Under the pieces are notes generated by a model. It was not told where the DNA came from. It was given only the letters and a program-made list of their open reading frames with translations, and made no database searches. Position numbers and translations under genes: made by a program. Positions 1 to 6,172 of a stretch of DNA of 7,937 nt are shown here, one piece after another. This DNA comes from Pseudomonadota bacterium (lineage in GTDB: Bacteria > Pseudomonadota > Gammaproteobacteria > Steroidobacterales > Steroidobacteraceae), in contig JAFAGC010000041.1 of assembly GCA_023423065.1 (NCBI GenBank), positions 1 to 7,937 on the forward strand, written 5' to 3'. Every line of letters starts with the position of its first letter. The first letter of the stretch is position 1.

Positions 1-1
1 C

Positions 2-424
2 GGCACCTCCGCCACCCGCCCGCGGGGCGGGGGCCCCCGCGCCAGGATCCGGCGCAAGCTCGCATCCGCGCTCCAGGACGAAACCCTCTATTCGAGAAAC
101 GACCTGACCCTGCGCGCGCTTTGCGAGTCTCTCGACGAAAGTCCGCACTACGTGTCGCAGGTCATCAGTCAGGACCTGGAGACCACGTTCTACGATCTCC
201 TGAACCAGCGACGTATCGAGGCCGCCATGCGGCGGCTGCGCGAATCGCCGGGGAAGGGTGTCCTCGAGATCGCGATGGCGGTGGGATTCAACTCCAAGTC
301 GGCGTTCAACGCGGCATTCCGTCGTGTCGCGGGGACGACGCCGAGCGAATACCGGAAAGTCCCCGAAAAAAGTCCGGATCCCGAAGTCCTCGCCGATCAG
401 GAAGGACGCCAGGTCGCCGACTGA
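2..424 (+). CDS. AraC-family transcriptional regulator, C-terminal part (5' end outside window)
   Basis: The open frame enters from the left edge without a start codon and gives about 140 residues ending at TGA 422-424, so the gene is partial. The sequence is a standard AraC/XylS DNA-binding domain of two helix-turn-helix units. The first is around LTLRALCESL and SPHYVSQVIS, followed by the linker helix with FYDLLNQRRIEAA. The second is IAMAVGFNSKSAFNAAFRR, closed by the family signature GTTPSEYRK. About 16 charged residues follow this signature. The missing N-terminal domain would sense the signal; this C-terminal subtype is often joined to a membrane or sensor domain, but that cannot be checked here. 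A GTG at 152 could start a shorter frame, but it would cut off the first HTH, so I reject it. The residues coded at about 14-50 are a Gly/Pro/Arg-rich linker. The esterase-like gene starts 37 nt downstream on the same strand and is a natural candidate target or operon partner. Confidence 0.9.
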   Translation, partial: GTSATRPRGGGPRARIRRKLASALQDETLYSRNDLTLRALCESLDESPHYVSQVISQDLETTFYDLLNQRRIEAAMRRLRESPGKGVLEIAMAVGFNSKSAFNAAFRRVAGTTPSEYRKVPEKSPDPEVLADQEGRQVAD

Positions 425-461
425 GCGGGATTCTCGGGTCTCCCAACCCCAAGGAGGCCCG

Positions 462-1517
462 ATGATTCCGCGACTGATGCTTGGACTTGCGTTGATGCTT
501 GCGCCGCCATTCCTGGCGGCAGCCTCGCCCAGCGCCATCGAGACCCGCAGCTACGACTCCGTCATCCTGCGCGACAACCTCGTCGGCCTGAATCCGCAGC
601 GGCGCCTGAAGGTCTACCTGCCTCCCGGGTACACCGAGGGCCGGCGGCGATATCCCGTCATCTACCTGCTGCACTCGATCAACTGGGACAACGAGCGCAT
701 GTTCGCGCCCGGAACCCTCGCGCAAGCCACGTTCGATCGCGCGATCGCAAGCGGCGTGATATCGCCGTTCATTCTCGTGGCGCCCGACTACACGACGCCC
801 GGGCCTGGAAGCTTCTTCGCGAATTCGACGACGTCCGGTCGTTTCGAGGATCACACCCTCCAGGAGATCATCCCGTACATCGACGCCAACTACCGCACGC
901 TGGCGCGCGCCGAGAGCCGCGGGATCACCGGCGACTTCATGGGCGCTTACGGAGCGCTGCGTTATGCCTTCAGGCATCCGGACGCATTCGGGGTCGTGTA
1001 CGGCATGCACCCGGTGGGCGCCGGGTCGGGCGTCGAACCGCTGTACGGGAGGCCCGACTGGGCGCTGATGCATCGCGCGCGTACGGCGGAGGAACTGCAC
1101 GCGGATCAGTTCGCGCCGGTGTTCATGGCGATGATGCAGGCTTTCCTGCCGAACCCGCGGCGACCGCCCTTCTTCTGCGATTTCGCGGTCGACGTGCACG
1201 GCGCGGAGCGGAAGGTCAATGCCGCGAACGTGCAACTCGTGGAGGAGCGCTTCTTCCTCGAAAACATCGCGCGGCAGGAGCGTGAGAATCTTGCGCGCCT
1301 GCGCGCGATCAAGTTCGACTGGGGTCGTTACGATCCGACATTCGCCCACGTGCACTCCAACCGCGAGCTCACGCGCGACCTCGACGAGCTGGGCATCGAA
1401 CACGAAGCGGAGGAATTTCGCGGATTGCCGTGGGACAAGTACTGGGCGCCCGAAGGAGGGCGCGTGTACGACGAAGTGCTGCCGTTCTTCGGCCGGCACC
1501 TGAAGTTCGCCGATTGA
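462..1517 (+). CDS. Secreted esterase-like alpha/beta-hydrolase lacking the catalytic serine (probable pseudoenzyme)
   Basis: This encodes 351 residues. ATG 462 is chosen because AAGGAGG (451-457) lies 4 nt upstream and the protein then opens with a signal peptide: Arg4, a hydrophobic core to about residue 20, and a likely cut near AAA-SPS. The mature part follows the putative-esterase (PF00756, esterase D/enterochelin esterase-like) plan: RRLKVYLPPGY (48-57), YPVIYLLHS (64-72), FILVAPDY (103-110), then strand-elbow-helix GITGDFMGAYGALRYAF (154-170). In active members the elbow reads G-x-S-x-G-G; here it is G-D-F-M-G-A with Phe159 (TTC 936-938) at the nucleophile. The oxyanion-side HG is HS (71-72), and the late loop that usually carries G-G-H is G-L-P (321-323). 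The acid position DWGRYD (286-291, Asp291) is kept. The frame is intact, so the gene may code for a stable binding or scaffold protein rather than a hydrolase. It may be co-transcribed with the upstream AraC-type gene. Fold confidence is high; lack of activity is inference. Confidence 0.88.
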   Translation: MIPRLMLGLALMLAPPFLAAASPSAIETRSYDSVILRDNLVGLNPQRRLKVYLPPGYTEGRRRYPVIYLLHSINWDNERMFAPGTLAQATFDRAIASGVISPFILVAPDYTTPGPGSFFANSTTSGRFEDHTLQEIIPYIDANYRTLARAESRGITGDFMGAYGALRYAFRHPDAFGVVYGMHPVGAGSGVEPLYGRPDWALMHRARTAEELHADQFAPVFMAMMQAFLPNPRRPPFFCDFAVDVHGAERKVNAANVQLVEERFFLENIARQERENLARLRAIKFDWGRYDPTFAHVHSNRELTRDLDELGIEHEAEEFRGLPWDKYWAPEGGRVYDEVLPFFGRHLKFAD

Positions 1518-1520
1518 ACG

Positions 1521-1586
1521 CGGACCGGTCCGGTTTGGCGCCGCGGGGTGTGTTCGCGTTACGATCCGCCCCCCCTGAACCGGACC
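1521..1586. repeat. Inverted repeats in the esterase-sapC intergenic leader
   Basis: The 77-nt gap holds a perfect 12-bp palindrome, CGGACCGGTCCG (1521-1532). It also holds a 9-bp inverted repeat, GGTCCGGTT (1527-1535) with AACCGGACC (1578-1586), separated by 42 nt. The right arm ends 8 nt before the SapC start codon, so pairing would fold the leader right up to the initiation region. No U-run follows, so this is not a typical intrinsic terminator. The function is unknown; it could be an operator or an RNA fold. Confidence 0.4.
1560..1565 (+). promoter_or_regulatory. Possible -10 element upstream of the SapC-family gene
   Basis: TACGAT matches TATAAT at 4 of 6 positions and sits 29 nt before the ATG at 1595. 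The best upstream partner, TTGGCG (1535-1540), would leave a 19-nt spacer, longer than ideal. This is a weak guess. It is listed because the gene has no clear Shine-Dalgarno sequence and needs some local start signal. Confidence 0.2.
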
Positions 1587-1594
1587 GCGCTCCC

Positions 1595-2302
1595 ATGCCC
1601 AACCATGCCCTGTTGAACAACGCCCAGCACCGCGACCTGCGGATCATCACGCGCAGCGGCGCCGACCTCGGCGACAACGTGATGTGCGCGCTGACCTTTC
1701 CGGCGGAGTTCCGCAACATCCAGAGTCATTACCCGATCCTGTTCCTCGAATCGCGCGACAAGGTGCTCGCGCCGGTCGCGCTGTTCGGCCTGCGCGAGGG
1801 ACAGAACCTGTTCCTCACGAAGGACGGATGGGACGCGCGCTACATTCCGCTCATGATCGAACGACAGCCCTTCCTGATCGGCCAGTCGGACAAGGGACAG
1901 GTCATTCACGTGGATCTCGACAGTCCTCGCGTGAGCAAGACCGAGGGCGTGCGGGTGTTCAACGATGACGGCGCCAACACCGACTACCTGAACCGCGTCT
2001 CGAACGCGCTCGCCGCGATCAACGACGGATTCGCGGGGACGCCCAAGTTCGTCAACGCGCTCATCGAGCACCGGCTGCTCGAGGCTTTCACGCTCGACAT
2101 CCAGTACCACGACGGAAACAAGGCCAAGTTCGGCGGCTTTCATACCATCCACGAAGAGCGGCTCAGGAAGCTGGACGGCGCCGCGCTCGGCAAACTGCAC
2201 GAACAGGGCTATCTCGAGCCGCTGTTCATGATCGTCGCGTCGCTGCCGAAGATCCGGGACCTGGTCGACCGGGCCAGCAAGCTCGACCCGGCCACCCGCT
2301 GA
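1595..2302 (+). CDS. SapC-family protein
   Basis: This encodes 235 residues, close to the usual 230-260 of the SapC family (PF07277, named after a Campylobacter fetus surface-array-locus protein; biochemical role not established). Family landmarks are visible in order: FPAEFRNIQSHYPILFLE (35-52), VALFGLREGQNLFL (61-74), GWDARYIPLMIERQPFLIG (78-96), a segment with EGVRVFNDDG (117-126), and the C-terminal region GGFHTIHEERLRKLDG (180-195) then GYLEPLFMIVASL (205-217). There is no signal peptide or membrane helix, so it is predicted to be cytoplasmic. ATG 1595 is chosen because the family homology begins just after it; upstream codons in this frame overlap the esterase gene. No good ribosome-binding site is seen. 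SapC genes in Xanthomonadales and Caulobacterales often lie with TonB receptors, flavin-dependent halogenase-like proteins and glycan-use genes; none of those partners is in this window, though sugar genes follow. Family assignment is firm, function unknown. Confidence 0.88.
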   Translation: MPNHALLNNAQHRDLRIITRSGADLGDNVMCALTFPAEFRNIQSHYPILFLESRDKVLAPVALFGLREGQNLFLTKDGWDARYIPLMIERQPFLIGQSDKGQVIHVDLDSPRVSKTEGVRVFNDDGANTDYLNRVSNALAAINDGFAGTPKFVNALIEHRLLEAFTLDIQYHDGNKAKFGGFHTIHEERLRKLDGAALGKLHEQGYLEPLFMIVASLPKIRDLVDRASKLDPATR

Positions 2303-2348
2303 GCGGTTGGTTGCCAGGTAGTTATAGGGGCTTCTTGACGGAATAAGG

Positions 2349-2362
2349 TCCCCCTTGGGGGA
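2349..2362. promoter_or_regulatory. Short G/C inverted repeat in the lacI-type gene leader, possible operator or hairpin
   Basis: TCCCCC-TT-GGGGGA forms a symmetric 14-nt site in the 146-nt gap before the LacI-type gene. LacI-family proteins bind short palindromes of about this size and often repress their own operon, so it is a candidate autoregulatory operator. It lacks the central CG common to many LacI-family operators, which argues against it. A TTGACG at 2335-2340 just upstream looks like a -35 box, but no good -10 lies at normal spacing. AATACT (2404-2409) is another weak -10 candidate. Apart from these, I see nothing else in the gap. Confidence 0.25.
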
Positions 2363-2448
2363 AACTGTGGCCCAGTCGCCCGCGCGCCGGTCGCGGGCCG
2401 GGCAATACTGCGCCGCCGCCGATGGGAGCGGCGCGGTAGTTGGATTCC

Positions 2449-3453
2449 ATGGCGAACATCTACGAAGTCGCGGAGCTTGCGGGAGTCTCGCTCGCGACCG
2501 TTTCCCGGGTCATAAATCCGGGCGCCGGCGCCAACGTCAGTGAAAAGACCCGGGAGAAAGTGCTCGCCGCGATGCGGCAGCTGGGCTACCAGCCGAATTC
2601 CATCGCCCAGTCCCTGGCCACCCGCAGCTCCAACTGCGTCGGCGTGCTGGTTTCCGAGCTGGATGGCCCGTTCTTCGGCGCCATGCTCTCGGCCATCGAG
2701 AAGACGCTCAAGGCGGCGGGCAAGTTCATGCTGGTGGCGGCGGGGCACAGCAACGAGGAGCAGGAGCGCGATGCGATCCGCTTCCTCGTGAGCCGCAATT
2801 GCGACGCGCTCATCGTTCACGTCGAGCGGCTGTCCGACAGGTTCCTGGTCGACCACGATCACAACACGACGCCGCTCGTGGTGATGAACCGCAAGGTGCG
2901 CGGGCTCGGCGATCACTGCTTCAGCCTGAACAACGAGCTCGGCGGCTATCTCGCAACGCGATCGCTGCTGCGGAAGAAGCATCGGCGCATCGCCTACATC
3001 TCGGGGCCGCTCGATTTCGGGGATGCGAAGCAGCGGCTCGCCGGCCACAGGCGCGCGCTCGAAGAGGCCGGCATCAAGTTCGATCCGCGCCTGTTTCACG
3101 AGGGCGACTACCACGAAACGGGCGGACAGGACGCCTTGAACACGCTGCTCGCGAAGAAGAACGCGTTCACCGCGGTAGTTTGCGCGAACGACGACATGGC
3201 TGCCGGCGCGATGGCCGCCGCGCACGAGCGCGGCATGGCGCTGCCGGACGAGCTGTCCGTCGTCGGCTTCGACGATGCGCCGATCTCGCGCTACGTCTAT
3301 CCCAGGCTCACGACGGTGCACTATCCCATCGCGGACATGTCTCGCATGGCCGCGCGCTGGGTGTTGAAACACGTGTACGACCAGCAGCACGACGTTCAGC
3401 AGGTGTTCGAGCCCAGGCTCGTGGAGCGGGACTCGGTCGGCAAACCTTCATGA
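2449..3453 (+). CDS. LacI-family sugar-responsive transcriptional regulator
   Basis: This encodes 334 residues, the normal family length. The N-terminal HTH is classic: YEVAELAGVSLATVSRVIN (5-23), then the third helix and hinge region with LGYQPNSIAQSLATRSS (45-61). The periplasmic-binding-protein-like core follows: GVLVSELDGPFF (65-76), the CDALIVHVERLS segment (118-129), NRKVRGLGDH (147-156), HRRIAYISGPLDF (178-190), CANDDMAAGAM (245-255), VVGFDDAPISRY (271-282) and LTTVHYPI (287-294). The AAGHSNEEQERDAIRFLVSRNCDALI stretch is reminiscent of the AscG/GalR branch, which senses beta-glucosides or galactose-type sugars; this is similarity by eye only. ATG 2449 is preferred over the in-frame TTG 2440 because family members begin a few residues before the HTH. 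The stop overlaps the start of the transporter gene (ATGA at 3450-3453), so the two are almost certainly one transcript with coupled translation, and the transporter is the likely regulated target. Confidence 0.96.
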   Translation: MANIYEVAELAGVSLATVSRVINPGAGANVSEKTREKVLAAMRQLGYQPNSIAQSLATRSSNCVGVLVSELDGPFFGAMLSAIEKTLKAAGKFMLVAAGHSNEEQERDAIRFLVSRNCDALIVHVERLSDRFLVDHDHNTTPLVVMNRKVRGLGDHCFSLNNELGGYLATRSLLRKKHRRIAYISGPLDFGDAKQRLAGHRRALEEAGIKFDPRLFHEGDYHETGGQDALNTLLAKKNAFTAVVCANDDMAAGAMAAAHERGMALPDELSVVGFDDAPISRYVYPRLTTVHYPIADMSRMAARWVLKHVYDQQHDVQQVFEPRLVERDSVGKPS

Positions 3454-4808
3454 GCGCTCCGCCCGATCGCTACGTGCCGCGCACGGTGTCGATCGTGGCG
3501 CTGGGCGGATTCCTCATGGGCTTCGACGTATCGGTGATCTCCGGCGTCGTGAGCTTCGTCGAGGCGGAGTTCGCGCTCGACAAGATCGAGGTAGGTTGGG
3601 CGGCCGCGTCGCTCACGCTGAGCGCGACCCTGTCGATCCTGTGCGCGGGACCGCTCGCGGACCGTTTCGGGCGCCGCGCGATCCTGCGGGCCGCCGCGCT
3701 GATCTTCACCGCCTCGGCCCTGCTGTCCGCCGCGGCGACCACCTTCTCCATGCTTGTCGCGGGGCGGCTGTTGTCGGGGCTCGGCGTGGGTGCGGCGCTC
3801 GTGGTGGCGTCCATGTACATCGCGGAGCTGTCTCCTGCGTCGGTGCGCGGGCGCATGGTGAGCGTCAACCAGCTCTTCATCGTGCTCGGCATCTCGGCGG
3901 CTTTCCTCAGCAACTGGTTCATCCTCGGCATCGCCGAGGCGCAGTGGAACTGGCGCTGGATGCTCGGCATCGGCGCGTTGCCGTCGACTATCTACTTCGC
4001 GCTGTTGTGGACGGTGCCGGAAAGCCCGCGCTGGCTCGCGCTGCACGGCCGGCTCGATGCCGCCCGCCGGGTGTTGTCGCGCGCGCGCGGCGCGCAGATC
4101 GCCGAGGCGGAACTGGTCGAGGTAAGGGCGTCGCTCGCGCGCGAAGCGAATACCCCGAAGGCGCCATGGCGCGAGTTGTGGTCGCCGGGCCTGCGCGGCG
4201 TGATGATCATCGGGTTGACGGTCGGCGTGTTGCAGCAGATCACCGGCATGAACGCGGTGCTCTCCTATGCGCCGGTCATCTTCCAGAACGCCGGCGCGAA
4301 TGCCGGCGCCGCATTCATGCAGGCGGCGTACGTGGGCATCGTGAATCTCGTGTTCACCGTGCTCGCGATGTTGCTGATCGACAGGATCGGCCGCCGGCCG
4401 CTGCTCATGTGGGGTACCGCCGGCATCGCGCTCAGCCTGGGCGTCATCGCGTTCGTCCCGTCGCTCGTGCTCGTCGGCGTGCTCGCGTTCGTGGCCAGTT
4501 TCGCGATCTCGCTCGGCCCGGTCATGTGGGTGTTGTTGTCGGAGATCTTTCCGAATCGTGTGCGCGGCGTGGCGATCTCGTTCGTGGGCCTCGTGAATTC
4601 GGGTGTGAGCTTCCTCGTGCAGCTGCTGTTCCCGTGGGAGTTGGCGAATTTGGGGAACTCGCGCACCTGGATGATCTATGGCGCGTTCGCGCTAACGGGT
4701 TTCGCCGTCATCTGGCGCATCGTGCCGGAGACCCGCGGTCGCAGCCTCGAGGAACTCGAAGCCTCGCTGGTGCGGCCACCGGTGCCGGGTGAGAAGACGC
4801 CGAGTTAG
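3450..4808 (+). CDS. MFS sugar porter (sugar:proton symporter family)
   Basis: This encodes 452 residues with twelve predicted membrane helices, matching bacterial sugar porters of the XylE/GlcP/AraE/GalP type in the inner membrane. Sugar-porter signatures are all present: GFDVSVISG in helix 1 (24-32, with the proton-coupling Asp26 position), GPLADRFGRR (67-76), GRLLSGLGVG (105-114), PESPRWL (190-196) before the central cytoplasmic loop, QQITGMNAVLSYAP in helix 7 (262-275, the sugar-binding QQ and N), DRIGRRPLL (311-319), GPVMWVLLSEIFPNRVRG (356-373) and the closing PETRGRSLEEL (426-436). The ATG overlaps the LacI-type stop by 4 nt, which fixes the start and implies translational coupling. 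The likely role is uptake of a monosaccharide or small glycoside that is also the inducer of the neighbouring regulator. The exact substrate cannot be told from the sequence. An earlier in-frame extension into the lacI-type gene is an out-of-frame shadow. Confidence 0.96.
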   Translation: MSAPPDRYVPRTVSIVALGGFLMGFDVSVISGVVSFVEAEFALDKIEVGWAAASLTLSATLSILCAGPLADRFGRRAILRAAALIFTASALLSAAATTFSMLVAGRLLSGLGVGAALVVASMYIAELSPASVRGRMVSVNQLFIVLGISAAFLSNWFILGIAEAQWNWRWMLGIGALPSTIYFALLWTVPESPRWLALHGRLDAARRVLSRARGAQIAEAELVEVRASLAREANTPKAPWRELWSPGLRGVMIIGLTVGVLQQITGMNAVLSYAPVIFQNAGANAGAAFMQAAYVGIVNLVFTVLAMLLIDRIGRRPLLMWGTAGIALSLGVIAFVPSLVLVGVLAFVASFAISLGPVMWVLLSEIFPNRVRGVAISFVGLVNSGVSFLVQLLFPWELANLGNSRTWMIYGAFALTGFAVIWRIVPETRGRSLEELEASLVRPPVPGEKTPS

Positions 4809-4867
4809 CGAGGTCGGCGCCTTCCGATAACATCGCTGTCGATTTCGCCGGTTCCCGTTCGACCAAG

Positions 4868-4884
4868 GTTCAGTCAGTCTGAAC
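4868..4884. promoter_or_regulatory. Inverted repeat GTTCAG-N5-CTGAAC just before the VOC gene, possible operator
   Basis: Six-base arms (4868-4873 and 4879-4884) flank TCAGT, directly next to the GAGGAG ribosome-binding site (4885-4890) of the VOC gene. The length and symmetry suit a dimeric repressor such as a TetR-type protein, but no such regulator is in the window. In RNA it could also form a small hairpin beside the ribosome-binding site. The 88-nt gap contains no obvious intrinsic terminator for the transporter gene. TAACAT in the GATAACATCG stretch near 4826-4835 is a weak -10 candidate. Confidence 0.35.
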
Positions 4885-4896
4885 GAGGAGCAACAC

Positions 4897-5391
4897 ATGA
4901 ATTTCAGCTCGAAAATCGCCCCCTGTCTGTGGTTCGCGGGCGAGGCCGAAGAGGCCGCGCGTTTCTACGCGGGCATTTTTCCGAACTCGCGCATCGGCAA
5001 GATCGCGCGCTACGGCAAGGTCGGGGTCGAGATCCACGGCCAGAAGGAGGGCACGGTACTCACCGTGCAATTCGAGCTCGCCGGCCAGGAATTCACCGCA
5101 CTCAACGGCGGCCCGCTGTTCAAGTTCAACGAGGCCGTGTCGTTGCAGATCTATGTCGAGGACCAGAAGGAGTTCGACTATTACTGGGATCGATTGACGG
5201 AGGGCGGCGATCCGAAGGCGCAGGTGTGCGGATGGCTCAAGGACCGATACGGACTTTCGTGGCAGGTGGTGCCGCGCGAAATGGTCGAGTGGTTTGGAGA
5301 TCCCGACGAGAAGTCCGAGCGTGTCATGGCCGCGCTGCTCAAGATGGGCAAGCTCGACATCGCGGCGTTGCGCCGCGCCTACGCTGGGTGA
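4897..5391 (+). CDS. VOC-superfamily protein, PhnB-like (3-dmu-9_3-mt type)
   Basis: This encodes 164 residues. It starts at ATG 4897 behind a good GAGGAG ribosome-binding site with 6 nt spacing. The sequence follows the PhnB-like branch of the glyoxalase/bleomycin-resistance fold (PF06983): KIAPCLWFAGEAEEAARFYA (6-25), FPNSRIGKIARYG (28-40), GTVLTVQFELAGQEFTALNG (52-71), the second beta-alpha-beta-beta-beta unit starting VSLQIYVEDQKEFDYYWDRL (81-100), CGWLKDRYGLSWQVVP (111-126), and a C-terminal segment with MGKLDIAALRRAY (150-162). It is cytoplasmic, with no signal peptide. Pfam's name for the family, 3-demethylubiquinone-9 3-methyltransferase, is a legacy label and should not be taken as the function; most members are uncharacterised. 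Its stop is 4 nt before the start of the small membrane protein gene, so the two are probably co-transcribed. It has no clear link to the sugar genes on either side. Confidence 0.92.
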   Translation: MNFSSKIAPCLWFAGEAEEAARFYAGIFPNSRIGKIARYGKVGVEIHGQKEGTVLTVQFELAGQEFTALNGGPLFKFNEAVSLQIYVEDQKEFDYYWDRLTEGGDPKAQVCGWLKDRYGLSWQVVPREMVEWFGDPDEKSERVMAALLKMGKLDIAALRRAYAG

Positions 5392-5395
5392 CGCA

Positions 5396-5623
5396 GTGGA
5401 CTGGCTGGATGCGCTTCAATGGCCGGCCATGGCGGTGACGCTGCTCGCCGCCTGGCTGGTCGCATCGAGATCGAAGCAGCGTCGCGAAGCGGGGTTCTGG
5501 GTCTTCATCGCGAGCAATGCCCTCTGGGTGGCATGGGCGTGGAATGCGCGCGCGTGGGCCTTGATAGGCCTGCAGATAGGACTTTTCGTGATGAACGTGC
5601 GCGGCGCCGTCAAGAACGAATAA
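5396..5623 (+). CDS. Small hydrophobic membrane protein, function unknown
   Basis: This encodes 75 residues if GTG 5396, 4 nt after the VOC stop, is the start; ATG 5429 is a shorter alternative, and the frame is open further upstream inside the VOC gene. Three hydrophobic segments are visible: about 9-24 (PAMAVTLLAAWLVASR), 33-49 (GFWVFIASNALWVAWAW) and 52-66 (AWALIGLQIGLFVMN), with a basic loop SKQRRE (26-31) that would be cytoplasmic by the positive-inside rule. The pattern of N-x-x-W-x-x-W in the second helix and LQ...N-x-R-G in the third recalls one repeat of small transporter-like proteins (for example the PnuC or semiSWEET kind). This is a resemblance only; I do not recognise the family. 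I consider the gene real because of its strong membrane topology, tight spacing to the upstream gene, and its end only 30 nt before the next start codon. Confidence 0.68.
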   Translation: MDWLDALQWPAMAVTLLAAWLVASRSKQRREAGFWVFIASNALWVAWAWNARAWALIGLQIGLFVMNVRGAVKNE

Positions 5624-5625
5624 AA

Positions 5626-5651
5626 TCCCCCGGCGACAATTCGAGGGGGGA
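5626..5651 (+). promoter_or_regulatory. Possible hairpin covering the ribosome-binding site of the dehydrogenase small-subunit gene
   Basis: TCCCCC (5626-5631) can pair with GGGGGA (5646-5651) around a 14-nt loop. The right arm is the purine-rich ribosome-binding site (GAGGGGGGA, 5643-5651) that precedes ATG 5654 by 2 nt. Folding would hide that site. The upstream TAAAAT (5621-5626), which overlaps the preceding stop codon, matches a -10 box at 5 of 6 positions but has no clear -35. Both ideas are untested. Confidence 0.3.
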
Positions 5652-5653
5652 CC

Positions 5654-6172
5654 ATGACGAGTCGACGTACTTTCCTGCGCGGATCGTCCGTGCTGATGGC
5701 GCATGCCGCGCTGGGTGGAGTGGTGGAGGCTTTCGCCGCCGCGCCGTCCCACGAGGCCACTTTCTTCACCGAGTCCGAGATGCGCACGCTGCGCGCGCTC
5801 GTCGACGCGATACTGCCGGAGACCGATTCGCCGGCGGCGTCGGCCGCGAACACTCACTACTTCATCGATCTGGCGATCCCCGCCTGCGCCACGCCTGTCG
5901 CGCGCGACACGCTGCGCAAGGGACTCGCCGAGTTCGCCGGTTACGAAAAGCTGTCTCCGGCCGGGCAGAACGCGCGGCTCGCGGAACGCGCTGCGAAGGA
6001 CATCGAGCTCGCCTATGAGCAGTCGTTCTTCAAGATCCTGAAGGATTACACGATGACCGGTTACTTCCTCTCGGAGACCGGTGCGACGCAGGCGCTGGCG
6101 TATCTCAGGATTCCCGGCGGCTTCCAGGGCGACATTCCGCTCGCCCCCAACCAGAAGGCGTGGGCGATCTGA
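5654..6172 (+). CDS. Gluconate 2-dehydrogenase subunit 3 family protein (Tat-exported small subunit of GMC dehydrogenase)
   Basis: This encodes 172 residues. The N-terminus is a twin-arginine signal, SRRTFLRG (3-10, with Arg4-Arg5), a hydrophobic run to about residue 28 and a likely cut near AFAAA. The mature part matches the gluconate 2-dehydrogenase subunit 3 family (PF13618): FTESEMRTLRALVDAILPET (38-57), the downstream D-x-P-A-A-S-A region, a helical middle, and the conserved end with MTGYFLSETGATQAL (134-148), LRIPGGFQGDIPL (151-163) and KAW (168-170). Family members are the small (gamma) subunits of membrane-bound FAD dehydrogenases for gluconate, glucose, sorbitol or glycosides. The Tat signal carries the folded small/large complex to the periplasm, since the large subunit has no signal of its own. 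That is the case here too: the next gene begins directly with its FAD motif. The stop and the next start share one base (TGATG), indicating coupled translation and a 1:1 complex. The start is set by the Tat motif and GAGGGGGGA. Confidence 0.94.
   Translation: MTSRRTFLRGSSVLMAHAALGGVVEAFAAAPSHEATFFTESEMRTLRALVDAILPETDSPAASAANTHYFIDLAIPACATPVARDTLRKGLAEFAGYEKLSPAGQNARLAERAAKDIELAYEQSFFKILKDYTMTGYFLSETGATQALAYLRIPGGFQGDIPLAPNQKAWAI

Noticed and set aside
27..40. Perfect palindrome GCGGGGGCCCCCGC at the left edge
   Set aside because: It lies inside the open AraC-type frame, where it encodes a Gly/Pro/Arg linker. Strong G/C bias in such a linker explains it without a regulatory role.
258..461. 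In-frame extension of the esterase-like protein upstream of ATG 462
   Set aside because: It would overlap the AraC-type gene and bury the signal peptide inside the protein; AAGGAGG at 451-457 points to ATG 462.
306..1499. Long open frame on the - strand opposite the esterase-like gene (397 codons)
   Set aside because: It lies antisense to a gene with a signal peptide, ribosome-binding site and family motifs. The translation is Arg/His/Val-rich with no recognisable domain, typical of antisense frames in high-GC DNA.
2303..2448. Intrinsic terminator after the SapC-family gene
   Set aside because: The only strong symmetry, TCCCCC-TT-GGGGGA, has a 2-nt loop and no T-run after it, so it does not fit a terminator.
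2209..3390. Long - strand open frame opposite the LacI-type gene (393 codons)
   Set aside because: The + strand has an unmistakable LacI protein across the same bases; the antisense product shows only low-complexity Arg/His/Val runs.
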